Of a stretch of DNA of 64,000 nucleotides, positions 31,628 to 43,500 are shown in pieces (positions within the stretch are counted from its first letter, which is position 1; each line of letters begins with the position of its first letter). The notes under the pieces are model-generated. The model saw only the letters and a list, made by a program, of their open reading frames with translations. It did not search any database and was not told the origin of the DNA. The translations under genes and the position numbers were made by a program. This DNA comes from Blasia pusilla (lineage: Eukaryota; Marchantiophyta; Marchantiopsida; Blasiales). Location of the stretch: contig CM114275.1 of assembly GCA_050084515.1 (NCBI GenBank), forward strand, positions 21,638,001 through 21,702,000, read 5' to 3'.

Positions 31628-33550
31628 ATGGCGACCTTGAAATTGCGCGTGAGAGCCGCCAGCGGGGGGCCTACTATCAGGGTGCAAGTTCCCTTGCTGT
31701 GCTCTCTCCAGGGTTTGAAAGACGTTTTAGTTCCGCTGATCTCTCTACCTTCCTCATCATTCCTTCTTTCGCTCAATAAGAAAGATGCCATCAACGGTCC
31801 TGGTAGTGCTCTTTTATCTGCGTTTGGTGTCACAAATGGAGATCTTCTGTTTTACCTTGTGGATACAGGGAGCGCGTCTCGGTCCCCCTTTGTTGAGAGT
31901 GCCACGACTAAACAAGGTGGAGCCGCAAATCACGATAGTGCAGCCGCTGGGGAATTTAGCCCTCAAGTAGGGACCGTTTCGGCTCTTACGGGATCTGAGC
32001 CCAGCTCTCATTCACAACGTCTCGACGCTAAACCCGCGACTAGTTCTAATATGCGTGAGCTCTGTGCTTCGGCAGCCGCTGGACGCGCAGCGTCTTCCCA
32101 GATGGTGCAGGGTCCTACAGAAAAGTCTATTGCGGAGTCGGATTCCTTGTGTGCGGTTATTTCCTCTGATTTTACCGGTAGGACAGAGCAAATTGATGAT
32201 GCTAGCGTAATGGAAGGCTTAACTAGTGACGAGCCCATGGATGGCAAAGGAGCAGTGCAGGGAGAGGAGCATTCGTGGGTACGTCGTCTACTCGTCCCAG
32301 ATCTTCTCCAGCGAGTACTATCTTCTGAGTTGGGTAATGTGCGTCAGGCGTCATCGTGTCTTGTACTCGCCGTCCATGCTGTGATGCTGGAGACTGGTTT
32401 TGTAAGCGTCGACTCTTTGGGCAGTCGGCCGGCATTAGGAGGACATATGCTTCCAAGTGGGTGGAGTGATGCGAGATTGGTCAACCTGATCTACACTTTA
32501 CCTGAGTTAGTATCAGATAATTCAGGCAATGGTGAAGCCCCAATGGAGGAAGCACTTCTGCGTTGTCAGACAGTAGGGAATTCTTTGGTTGTATATGGAG
32601 CTGTCTCAAGTGGAAGTGTCCATCGATTGAGTTTGTCTGTTTCCAAGTTTTTGCACGAAAATTTCAAAATTCTCCCTGTAACCGAGGAAAGTTGCGAAGT
32701 AGACGATTCAGGTACGGACACTATCGATGTGGAATCGGTCAAGGCTAGTGGGAACAGGAACATGAATCCAGTTTTAAGAGAAGCTCCCGTAACTTTCCGT
32801 GTAGAGACCGAAGAGGTCTTCCATAATATTTACGAGCTTTGGAAAGAAGTCAAGGATTCTGTGTCTCTTCCATTGCTTACGGTTATGTGTGAGAAAGCTG
32901 GACTTCCGCCTCCTCCCTCCCTATTTAGGCTTCCTACAGAATTGAAAGTGAAAGTGCTAGACTCCCTCCCAGCAGTTGCTTTGGCGAATGTGGCGTGTGT
33001 GTCTTCGGAGCTCAGGTTTCTTGCAGCTAGCGAGGATCTCTGGAAACAGCAGTACAGGTTGGAATTTGGTGCTTGCGGGAAAAGGGCACCCGGAGGTCGT
33101 GGTTGGAAGAGCGCTTTCGTCCGCGAGTGGGAGTATAGGAAGAGAAGAGAGGAGGAGAGAAGACAAGCGGAGAGATATTTTCAAAGCGACATGTTTCCAC
33201 CCGGAACCATTTTACGAGCTCCATCCTTCGCACCGCATTTCGGTGGGTTGGACTACTATCACGGCATTGGAGGGGGTTCACGAGGTGGATACGGGGGTTT
33301 CGGCCTTGATGGCGGTAGTGGATTCCGCAACTTCGGGTTACACAATGGTCCATCGGGAAACCCTAGTAATCGAGCTGTAGGAAGGCTTGACTTCGTTTTT
33401 GGGAATTATCGCGAAGATGTTCCGTGTTATCACGGTGTGGACTTCGAGGGGCATGGAAGCCGTGCATGGCTTACACAGAACTCTTTGCGTCAAGGGGAAT
33501 GCGCTCAATTGGTCGGAGAGATGTTGGTTCTTTTGCGGGACGCGGAGTAG
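31628..33550 (+). CDS. SKIP22/FBXO7-like F-box protein
   Basis: A single coding exon of 640 residues. Architecture: an N-terminal ubiquitin-like segment (residues 1-80; LKLRVRAASGG, LLSLNKKDAI, LLSAFGVTNGDLLFYLV); a Ser-rich linker; a PI31/FBXO7-type FP-like region from about residue 213 (WVRRLLVPDLLQRVL to FHNIYELWKEVKDSV); an F-box near 433-481 (LFRLPTELKVKVLDSLP ... DLWKQQYRLEF); a charged helix (RRREEERRQAERYF) and a Gly/Arg-rich tail around 530-580. In the family the F-box binds SKP1 of SCF ubiquitin ligases. The frame is open back to an ATG at 31571, but the ATG at 31628 (ATGGCGACC) starts where family homology begins and is preferred. The gene is intact. Its substrate is unknown. Confidence 0.88.
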   Translation: MATLKLRVRAASGGPTIRVQVPLLCSLQGLKDVLVPLISLPSSSFLLSLNKKDAINGPGSALLSAFGVTNGDLLFYLVDTGSASRSPFVESATTKQGGAANHDSAAAGEFSPQVGTVSALTGSEPSSHSQRLDAKPATSSNMRELCASAAAGRAASSQMVQGPTEKSIAESDSLCAVISSDFTGRTEQIDDASVMEGLTSDEPMDGKGAVQGEEHSWVRRLLVPDLLQRVLSSELGNVRQASSCLVLAVHAVMLETGFVSVDSLGSRPALGGHMLPSGWSDARLVNLIYTLPELVSDNSGNGEAPMEEALLRCQTVGNSLVVYGAVSSGSVHRLSLSVSKFLHENFKILPVTEESCEVDDSGTDTIDVESVKASGNRNMNPVLREAPVTFRVETEEVFHNIYELWKEVKDSVSLPLLTVMCEKAGLPPPPSLFRLPTELKVKVLDSLPAVALANVACVSSELRFLAASEDLWKQQYRLEFGACGKRAPGGRGWKSAFVREWEYRKRREEERRQAERYFQSDMFPPGTILRAPSFAPHFGGLDYYHGIGGGSRGGYGGFGLDGGSGFRNFGLHNGPSGNPSNRAVGRLDFVFGNYREDVPCYHGVDFEGHGSRAWLTQNSLRQGECAQLVGEMLVLLRDAE

Positions 33551-35329
33551 ATATTTCCCGCAGAGTGGACGGAGAAGGAAGTACTGGTCTTTTCTTAGGG
33601 CTGGGCCCCTTCAATCAATAATGGCCTGCCAATATAGTGGACGAGAATGCGGATCCTAATTTCGGGTCATGAACGAATTCCCGCTCATCATTACAGGAAC
33701 TTGAAGTTCGAACTTCTTGGCTTAAAATCGATCCGGGAGTGAGGTGACTACCGAATCGGTGTCCAGGTTTGACGAAGGTGTTCGTGAATGCGGCTGCTGG
33801 ACCTGTGAAATGAACGGGGGGGCTCTCTGGATTCCTTGTGGACAGGCCGACGAATAACTATGCTATTGGTGGTTTTAATTAATCGAGTGAGGATACCTTA
33901 ATACTGTAAATTTGTAAACAGATATGGAAGTGAGTTGTCCTGGGTATCTGAACTCGTCAAGGATGATAGAAGACCAATCGGAAAACTAATCAAAAGTGAT
34001 GATGAGTGTTAATTAGGTACTATCTATTTTCCTTGACTCTTTTCACATCTGGGAGTCGAATAGTACTCGTGTCATGTCGGGTGTTGTCCTAGCCTCCTAG
34101 GTCATTGCACAACGGTTTGCACATATAGATATCCGGGTTTGTGTTTCCCAGCTTAGGAGTTCATCATGACTTTGGCATTCTCATGAGTAAATGTGATCGT
34201 GTGAAGATTCGAGATAATGTCTGTCTCACTGTGGTGGTTGGATCAAAGCTCTGTGAATTGAGCTTAAGGAAACTGGATGCGCTGAGTGAGCCAGCTGCAT
34301 AGGCATTGAGCCAATGGTTTAGGAGGCCTCTGAGAACACAGGCTACACTCGGGGGAGTTTACTTGTCATCCGGCTTCTGTAGTTGCACCTCAACACACTG
34401 GGATATAACCCGACTCGTCTCTTTTTATGGAGTGTTGCTCTGTTCCGGGAACTTTCAGTGTATCTGGCTGAGTATGGGGATTAACGTACAGATATTCCCC
34501 GGTTTGAATTAGGGTTTTGGTTGTCAGCCTTATGGAATTAGGTTATCAAAGTAGATGTAGTGGTATCGGGGTAATATGTGAACTTATACTACTCATGAAC
34601 TAGTTTAAAACGCTTTGTACCTACTGTTACTTGACGAACTTGTACATATCCTATTGGGGATACCTAGTTTAAAGCCTATGCCTCTCCAAGACGTACCTTA
34701 CGATGAAAGAGTTCGGATCTTACGGGGAAAGGGTTACAAGATGATGTTGCAGTATTTCTGGCAACTGTGTCCAATGCATTTCTACACTGTTTACTTCCTT
34801 GCATTACATTGATAGAGAGAGGTCTATGGCAAGAACCTAACCAGTGGTTTCTACCTTCATCGCTGGTGAAGGTCGAGTGCAGGAGCTGGCAAGAGGAAGG
34901 AAGAAATACATGGCATCACCTGAACCAGTTATTAAAGTAAACGTGGCATGATTCATAATTTCCAACTTCTCTGAAGTCTCTATTGGTTATTTTCACAGTA
35001 GTGTAACCGATTCCTTGATACGTATTTTGTAGGAGTGAAGTTGTGTGTTATATATCCTCCTGAAAGTGAGCAAATTCTGGCCACATTCCTCATGCAAAAC
35101 CATTGTCGTGAAAACTGGAAGTTTTGTGTGTCCAAAGTCTCCTGCGACGTGGTGGGGGGGATTAGGTGCACCGAACCCACTCACTGGCCTCCTGTATGTA
35201 TACCCTGTTCTGGTATACAGGTTATACCTGTCTGGCATATGTGCGAAACTCCAGATTACAATATTGGGTTGTGAAAGTTCAGCTTGGAAGGTGTGCCCGA
35301 GTAAATGTTTACTATTGTTTTATCTTCAA
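33551..35329. other. 3' flank of the F-box gene, no gene seen
   Basis: Presumed 3' UTR, then intergenic sequence. A 14-bp palindrome, GAAGTTCGAACTTC, is at 33703-33716. Open frames are below 70 codons and carry no motif. Confidence 0.5.
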
Positions 35330-35600
35330 CAAGTGGCATTGTCGATGGGACAGACGCCACTTGGGTACGCGAGGCCCGCATTCGAGCCCGCCCTTGAGCC
35401 TCCTGAGAAGGTAGCTCTCAACACACCTCCTTAGTCATATCACAAATCCGTGAGCCTGTCGAGGGTGTCACGTAGACCAAGGCTTGTCGGGCCCGTGCGG
35501 ACACAAACGTTGTCAGCGTGCAACCTTGGCTTAGAAGAAACAGCGAGGAAAGAAGATCATGTTGAGTTTTACTCTAGTGTTGCTTTGTGAGGTGAATTAC
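35330..35600 (+). repeat. tRNA-SINE-like repeat, left copy of an inverted pair
   Basis: About 270 bp, similar over its length to the complement of 36359-36625. On the plus strand it has a pol III-like A box region (TGGCATTGTCGATGGG, 35336) and B box-like GCATTCGAGCCC (about 35379), spaced as in tRNA-derived SINEs. CTTAGTCATATCACAAATCC and GTGTCACGTAGACCAAGGCTT follow. The alternative is one arm of a foldback transposon. No coding frame. Confidence 0.65.
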
Positions 35601-36358
35601 CACAACTTTTAGCGATATTTTATTGATTCCATGAGGTGGAGGGAGAGCTTCTCCCTTGCTTCTGGTCTTAAGTTGTGCGCCTTGCGCGTGCCAATCCAAG
35701 TGGAAGACATTTTGAAGTGGGGAGTTTGGCTTGGATAAGGTAAATGTCTTAATATGAGCTCAACAAGAACAAAAATCTCGTGTGGAAAAAAAGGTTAAAA
35801 GCTAATTGGATTATTTTTCAGTACGAAAACAAATTGTGAAAGCATGGACTATCGATTCTTTAGTCTTTTGGAATTTGAAGCTAGAGGTGTTAGAAAAGTC
35901 ACCATAGGGATAATTGGCGTGTGGCACCCACGCATTCTTAGCGTCATCATCCAGAAAGCACCATCGGATGGGAAACCTAACCTTATTTTCTTGAGTACTT
36001 GTTTTTGTGATTCTTGTTACACTAGTATTAGCCAATGTGATGCTCGGGTTAACGGACATCCTCCATAATTAGTTCACACATGCCATCTTGAATCAAACCA
36101 TTGGTTAAAATTGACAAGAGTCAAAAAGAGAGGAATTTACAAATCAAAAGTGCACTCTCCCATTATAGTGTAAATTTTAAGAAGCTTTTGCATATACATT
36201 TCTATGTTGGGAGTGATATATGACTGCGACTTCGTTTCAATTGTCCCTCATAATATGTTTTCTTAGATTTTTACAAATAGCTTTAGTTGTGGTAGAGGAT
36301 AACTCAACATCATTTTATTTTATGAGGTAAAATGGATCCCACTTATTCTACACCTCCT
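35601..36358. other. Sequence between the inverted repeat copies
   Basis: AT-rich, with a 74-codon open frame at 35844-36068 without recognisable motifs. No transposase motif is seen, which weakens an autonomous DNA transposon interpretation of the inverted pair. Confidence 0.5.
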
Positions 36359-36625
36359 AATTCATTTCACAAAGCAAGACTAGAGTAAAGCTCAACATGG
36401 TCTTCTTTCCTCGCTGTTTCTTTTAAGCCAAGGTTGCACACTGATAACGTTTGTGTCTGCACGGGCTCGGCAAGCCTTGGTCTACGTGACGCCCTCGACA
36501 GACTCACGGATTTGTGATATGACTAAGGAGGTGTGTTGAGAGCTACTTTCTTAGGAGGCTCAAGGGCGGACTCGAATGCGGGCCGCGCGTACCCAAGTGG
36601 CATGTCTGTCCCATCGACCACCTTG
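36359..36625 (-). repeat. tRNA-SINE-like repeat, right copy of an inverted pair
   Basis: Reverse-complement relative of 35330-35600 with scattered substitutions, estimated by eye at about nine in ten bases identical. A and B box-like sequences lie at its right end on the minus strand (GTCGATGGGACAG and GCATTCGAGTCC). The better B box here supports a tRNA-derived SINE. Confidence 0.65.
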
Positions 36626-36727
36626 TCCGTTTCCGTGCAACCTGGTTCCAAGCCTATCACCTTGGCTGTGGTTTTTCTAGATAGTAGATAGGTGCAATGG
36701 GAATCTCATTAGTCCATTCATGCACGA

Positions 36728-36774
<47 letters not shown>

Positions 36775-39700
36775 GACTCCTACCGTTTACCCGCGCTTGG
36801 TTGAATTTATTCACTCCGACATTCACACCACGGGACAAAAACCACATTGTGTCAACATCGGCAGGGACCATTGCAATGCTATGTTTTAATTGAACAATCA
36901 GATTTCCCTTGTTCATACTAGTTTTGAGTTGGTTGTTCACTACCTAAAGAGAGCCCCCCGACCCCTCAACCACAAGACAAGTAGGTTCGGAACACTACTA
37001 AACTCTTGCACTTGCTAAATAATGGGGATGAAATCTCTAGTCACTATTTAGTATCCTACAAAAAATTCCTAATACATAAAGCATATACTTTTCTACATAT
37101 ACATGTCATAATACAAAAAGCATAATACTTTTCTAAGTAGGTAAGACAAGAACAATTCAACATTTTCAATAGGCTTTCTAAGGTGGTGAGATAAGAATGA
37201 TTCAACATTTTCAATAGGTTACATTCATGCCCAAAGCTATTGTAGTGGTAAGCTACCAGTATTGGGAATCACAATCAAGTAAATTAGATGGCGTTGTAAA
37301 GAGCTTCCTGGTTTAATTTAGATCTATGCAGCAACATATTGTATGGTCAACACTAATACGACACAAGAGTTTGAGAATTAACGAGCGATAAAAAATGGAA
37401 ACAGCGTAGAAAACAAAGACAAGAATGTAGTACCTCCAATTGGGACGCCAAGTTCCACACATCTATATCGCGCCGAAAAACCCGTTGACCGGGTTGACCC
37501 TCTATGTCGTCAACACGGTACAACTCTACCTGTCAGCTAACTAAGATGTGACAACTATCCTTACAAGATACACAACTACGTAGGTCTTGGATTTTTCATC
37601 TTACATGGCTCAAGCCAAGAATCTCTTCTTCAAGGTGGAGGTTAAACTCTTTGATGGTTATATGCAGATATTGAACTCCACATATGATCTAATTTATCAT
37701 TTCTAGGTAGTCTTGAATTAAGAGTAAATCCTGCATGAAGTGGCAAATCTCTCTATGCACCTATAAGCCATCCTCTGAAGTGATAAAATATAACATGCCA
37801 AATTTCATAGGGAGAGGTAACTCTTTCAATCCCAATCATATAAAGTCTTATGATCTAGTAGATATTTTTTATTTTAATCCTTGTGGAATAACACAAGAAC
37901 AAAATCTCTAATTCCATGAGCCTTAGCTAGGGCTAGGAGAGGTGATAGAAAGATTTCTCAATCAATTTGTAAGAGCCAAACTTCCTAACTCAATGAATAT
38001 GCGCAAATCAATAGAAATGCAAAAGACATTGTGGCTAGATGAGGTACTAAGCCATTAAGCACATCCTAGCCATCTTCAACATGGACATTAAGGCTATTTC
38101 ACCCTCTCAACTTTCACTTTAACTTGATACATCCAAGGGTTGAAAATTTTACAGTTGCAACGTTGTTTACACTTCCAAGAGAATTACAACCTTCTATCGA
38201 TTTATGTTGCAGAAATTTTGAATACATATTCTTACATCTAGCCGCTATAAGAATAGCATGCGAATCCTCCTAGCTCCATAGTTTACTTTCTAAGATTGGA
38301 TTGTCTTTTTTTGCAATAGAAAGTTTTATCACTCACATTTGATTGTAGATTTCATTTAATCATCATGAGCACTAAAAAAAAAAGTGTTTAGCTTTGCTGT
38401 TCAACAGATGTTAGAAAGACATTGATTTTAAATCCACTTTATAATAATAACAAAACCTCAAAAGAGGACAAAGAAAGGTAATATATTACATCTCAAAAGA
38501 GGAGTCAAAACTACATAATGAAATGCAAAACGAAAATGGAAACTAGCCAAAAAACATCAACTCAACAATCTGAATGACAAGAACACTAGTGGTTGATCAT
38601 ACGTGAACGGATGACGAGGCGAGCAAACAATGCCAAATTTTGTGCGCGTTATAAGGCCACTGAGATTTATTGCCGAAAATAACTAGTGACTGTAGAGAGA
38701 AAAGGACTACAAGAAGGGGCAAGGTGATGATTCTCAAATCTCAAAGTAATGGTGAGCACACGTTTTCAAGAAAGTATCAAAAGACACATGTAAATGATTG
38801 AGTATTTCCACTACAAAAGGACTAAATCCATTGGTGGCATGTCTCACAACATAACTAAACTCATTGATTCTTGCTCCTGCTTCGGCCGCCAAATGTTTGG
38901 TATGTGCGGCTCAACACACCAAGTAGGAACGTCCTCTCCCTCAAATATATTCCCGCCAAGAAGTTTACCAAAAGTTGCCAAGACAGAAGCGTCAAAAATG
39001 GCCAACCATTTTAAGAACGTTGAAGTGAGAGAACAAGTGCAAAGAAGGTAGGAGAGACGTCGTAGAAAACATTGGGTGAAAATCCCATAAGCAATTTGGG
39101 GATTCCCTGGATGTGGTAACATATAAAACCATTCAACATCTTTAAAAAGGCCTCATCCAAGAACTTGGAGACATGAATAGTTTGATGTAATATGGAAGAT
39201 CCAAATACATTAGGACCATAGACATTCCCTAAATCATCTACGTATCCTTGCATCAAGATCCTAACTACAATAGCTCTCCAAGTGGTTTATGGAAGCGTGC
39301 CAATGAGCCGACAACCAAGACAAGGAAAACACTTGATGCACTCAAAAAGGGTAGAAACTAAGCCTAATGTAACGACCATACCCTAGGGATCATCATAACC
39401 CTACACAAAATAAACTCTTCATTTATGTTCCTCATCTCACAAACTTCAACTTCATCACTGTTGGTACTTGTCTGGCTCCACGTAATCAATGATATCTTCT
39501 TCTCCGCTCTTGCAAGATTTGTCCTCATTGGTAACTCCATCGGAGATAGTACGAGATAGGTCAATACCATACATTCGCGTTTCTTTGCATCTGGAGTGGT
39601 ATAAGGTTTGCTGCTTAGTTCATTCATTGTGAACGGAAGGAATCAAGAATTAGACCTACTTCCAGGACAACCTACTACACGAAACCCTAACCTAACTCGG

Positions 39701-40591
39701 TATCTAGATATCTACTAAGATTTCTTCTTTGGCAACCATACGTCCATATCAGCTGCCTTAATGTCAGCTGAGAGTGTCAAAGCAGTTTCTGACCAATTCA
39801 CCTATTGCTCCCAAATGGCCAACATATCCTGGATTCATCACTCATAATTACTTAACTGTTCAGGAGCCGTAATCACACACATAAAACAGACATGGGTGGT
39901 CACTTGGAACTTAATGTCCCCATATTGGAATAGGATGCCCACTTGCAGCTTCCTCGCGCACTTTCGTTTATAATCGTCCAGTTTGTAATTATACTTACCA
40001 AGACTACACTTGAGAATCAGAATTACATTCATATCCCAGGACAAAGAGACTTTTCTCACGAAATCCAGAGTACCAAATTCAAACTCACCAATACAGAGAC
40101 ATACACTGAGTTGTTGCCAATATAACAAATTTTTAAATCCACTTTGGACTTGAGGAGGGCAGAATGGCCAATTTCTCATATGACCAGCGAATTGTACAAA
40201 ACTGAAGTGTGAACCAACTCGATGAAATTTTCAATGGGTGAACCATCTCAACACCTGTCAAATAAGAGAATAACCTAGACGGACACTCCAAACATCCGTC
40301 TAGACAGATGAGGTCTAACACTACCCTCTTATTATTGATACACCAAAACTCAGGCTCTCAGACAGAGATGCCTGGCTAGACAAGCATAGCCAAATTAGTA
40401 CCATGAAAAGGAATAACCTCGGCCTGCATTGACTGTTAGTAAGTTCCATCAACTCATAGGAACTAGATTTGAACAGACAAAATTTCTGTGAAATATGTCA
40501 CTCAATAATCTTGCAGACATCAGCTCTCACAGTACGCCATGCCACTCAATGTAACGAAGCCTTCTCATTCCTCTCTGCAAAATGAGTACTC
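36626..40591. other. Intergenic, 3' side of the E2 gene, no gene recognised
   Basis: AT-rich sequence with short open frames on both strands (for example minus 39838-40179 and minus 38844-39122). None shows a domain signature, and splice-joined models could not be supported. It may contain decayed transposons too diverged to name. Confidence 0.45.
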
Positions 40592-43500
40592 TCACAGGAG
40601 TAAGGTCATTGGATCCTCAATGTACCCTTTAAAAGCTCCAAGCCATTGCGCTCCAATAGCACCTGCAAACCATCATTAGAATTTCACACAGCCAATCAGA
40701 AATAAATAACTTTCAGACTATTTGTGAAACCCATCAAATCATATGACATGCAAATACTCCACATACTAAACCTACAACCCCTTTTTATCAGCTCCTCAGG
40801 AACCAGGTTTGTATCGTACCATCTACAACCCTGTGATCACAGCTTAATGTCACAATCATGAAAGTGCCAGCTGTGAAATCGCCTTTCTCTAAACCAGGTA
40901 TCACTCGTTTCTCAGCTGCAATATTGCACCACCACAAGATCAGTATTTAAGTTCGACCTTTAAGTTCAAATGAAGTCACGTTTTTTGGTCTGGAAAAGAA
41001 ATAGAAAATGAACTTTGCTTACTTGTGCCAACAGCAAGAATACATGCTTGTGGAGGATTGATTATAGCACAAAACTGCTTGATTCCGAATGGACCTCCAA
41101 GATTTGTGACTGTAAATGTTCCACCCTGCAAAAAACATGAAACTTGAGTTTTTAATACAAGCTTGCCCACTGCTCAGACAGTTGCTCGGATGTTACATCA
41201 TTCTCCTCTGCAGCCTGTACCATCCTCAGACATGTGAGCAGACACGTAGTTTGTATTCTTGGTTTTGAACTCTGGAAACCCTTTTAATATGTAAAATTCC
41301 GACTCTGAAACTTGATTGTGCGTTTGAGAACCTGGGTGAATAACTTAAGATCTAGTTTGAACAGCATACTCCAGACTAAGTGAGACAGTTACCTCATAAT
41401 CAGCTGGTTTCAGGCTGTTTGTTCTGGCTTTCTCTGCTAGGGTCCTCACATCTTCTGAGATTGCAGAAAGTCCCTTCCTGTCTGCATCCTGTTCAAGAGA
41501 CGCTAAAAGTGAAGAGTTGCAAAGCAAATCATCTCCATAGTCTAGTTTATCCCTGACTAGTCACAAACTGGAAAGTTAAACAGTGGTAACCACCACTCTG
41601 TTATATATGACCAGGCGTCCATGAACATTTTCAAAGTTGACAAGCCAGAATTTTGATAGCATTCAGACTAAGATGCCATTGATAGGGTCTGGAATACTTG
41701 AATGATTGGATGAAAATAACTTACTCTGACAACAGGAACCATCAAACCCTGTTCTGTTTGAACGGCAACACTGATATTAATATTGTGATACCTGTATACA
41801 AAGGCCAAACCTTCATGATAAGAATATCAAGTCTTAAACTATGTAATGAAATTGTTTATGAGAAGAGTACAAATTTGAGATAGTATGCTCAGAAATTTAC
41901 TGCACCTTTTCAAGACTTAAAACCTGAAATGCTGTAAATCCAGCTTGAAACTCACATAAGGATGACTTACTGACGGATGAAGTCGTCTGTCCAAGAGCTA
42001 TTACACTCAGGAACCTTCCTTGAGGCCAATGCTGCAGCCTGTACCACATGTCCAAAGAAAATTTCTAAGAACCTTCAAAGGAATATTTCCAGCATAACTC
42101 AAAATCACAAGACCGTTACAACCAGTCACTCACAAGATCCAGATCCAGACATGATAGCAGGTGCAAAGGTAGGATTAGAAGCTTGTAGTGTGTCAATTCT
42201 TTTTGGAACCAAATATGATTTCTACTTTGCAACTTTCTGTGTCTCCAAACTACTGAAAAGCTCCAGGATAAGGCATTTTGTGATCAAATGACCACATAAT
42301 TGAGGTCATATCAATTTTGGCGTCTAGGATTTGGCTGATATATTACCAAGTGGACAACTTACTTCCAGCCATACCTAAGTTCAAGGACAACACATAACAA
42401 TCAAACTCGTCTTCTTGAGAGGCTGGCAAAGCATCATGATCAGATCATAAACCAGTCAAACTTACAAGGAGGTTGCAAGATAGCAAACGGAAATTGAAGA
42501 GAGATGTTTTCGGCCAAAGGAGGACCCTCCCTGGATGCAAGGTGCAACATTGCAAATTAAATTCTTATTCCCTTCAGTTCTAGTTGCATGCTTGTAACAG
42601 TCCTAGCATAATTATGAAGCTCTTTCTTGCTTATGACAGCATGAGAATCTGAACTAGATTGAGACTCATGTCATTATCTCCACCCATTTGAGACACTCAA
42701 GATAGATCAGGCTGAACATACTGAGGAATTGGATAGCCCTACTATGCTTACAGGATGGTCTTCCAAAAAAGGTAGTTTCATGCTTCATTCATTAAGGCCC
42801 ATATGACATGGGTATGGCAAAAAAGAGCAAATGTCCTTTCTCTGAAGACAATAATTCATCTCCATAGTACATCAGTTGGACAGAAAGTCCAAAAGTCAGC
42901 CCAATTGTCCCGCAGCAATGGCATCAACATTGCATCAATTCAACTCATCTTTTGCAAGTTCAGAAAATAATTACTCATCATGCCACTCCAAACCAAGTCC
43001 ACACCTACCACGGTTGCATCACAATCTTTCTATTCAGGATAGATAGAGAGGGGAGAGCATAGAGACAGATGGCTGAGGACATCTCATACTAGATGTGAGC
43101 ACGAAACACTTCTACACGCTGTCAGCTGTTCAGAAGTAGGCAATGTTGATTTGAGTGTGATGTCCAGACCCTTCACCTGGGAGACAAGCTAAGTGGATAC
43201 TGCATTAGAAGACTTTGGTCAAAAGGTTGCTCTTTCTAACTGTAACTTTCCCACAAGCAGTGATGGAGAATTCTCCCTCTTCAACCTTTAAGCTCCCTAT
43301 CCTGATTCCATTGGTTTAAAAATATCACCTTACAATGAACATTCAGTCCTTATAACCCAGTATTGGATTACTCTGAAAATGCCATAGCTACAGGAGGAAG
43401 AAATAAGAAAAGAAACTGAATGAAAGGAGAGAGACTCTACTTGTCGTAAGGTGATTTTACCAAATAAGGTGTTCCTGCAAACTTTCAAGTTGCAACCAAG

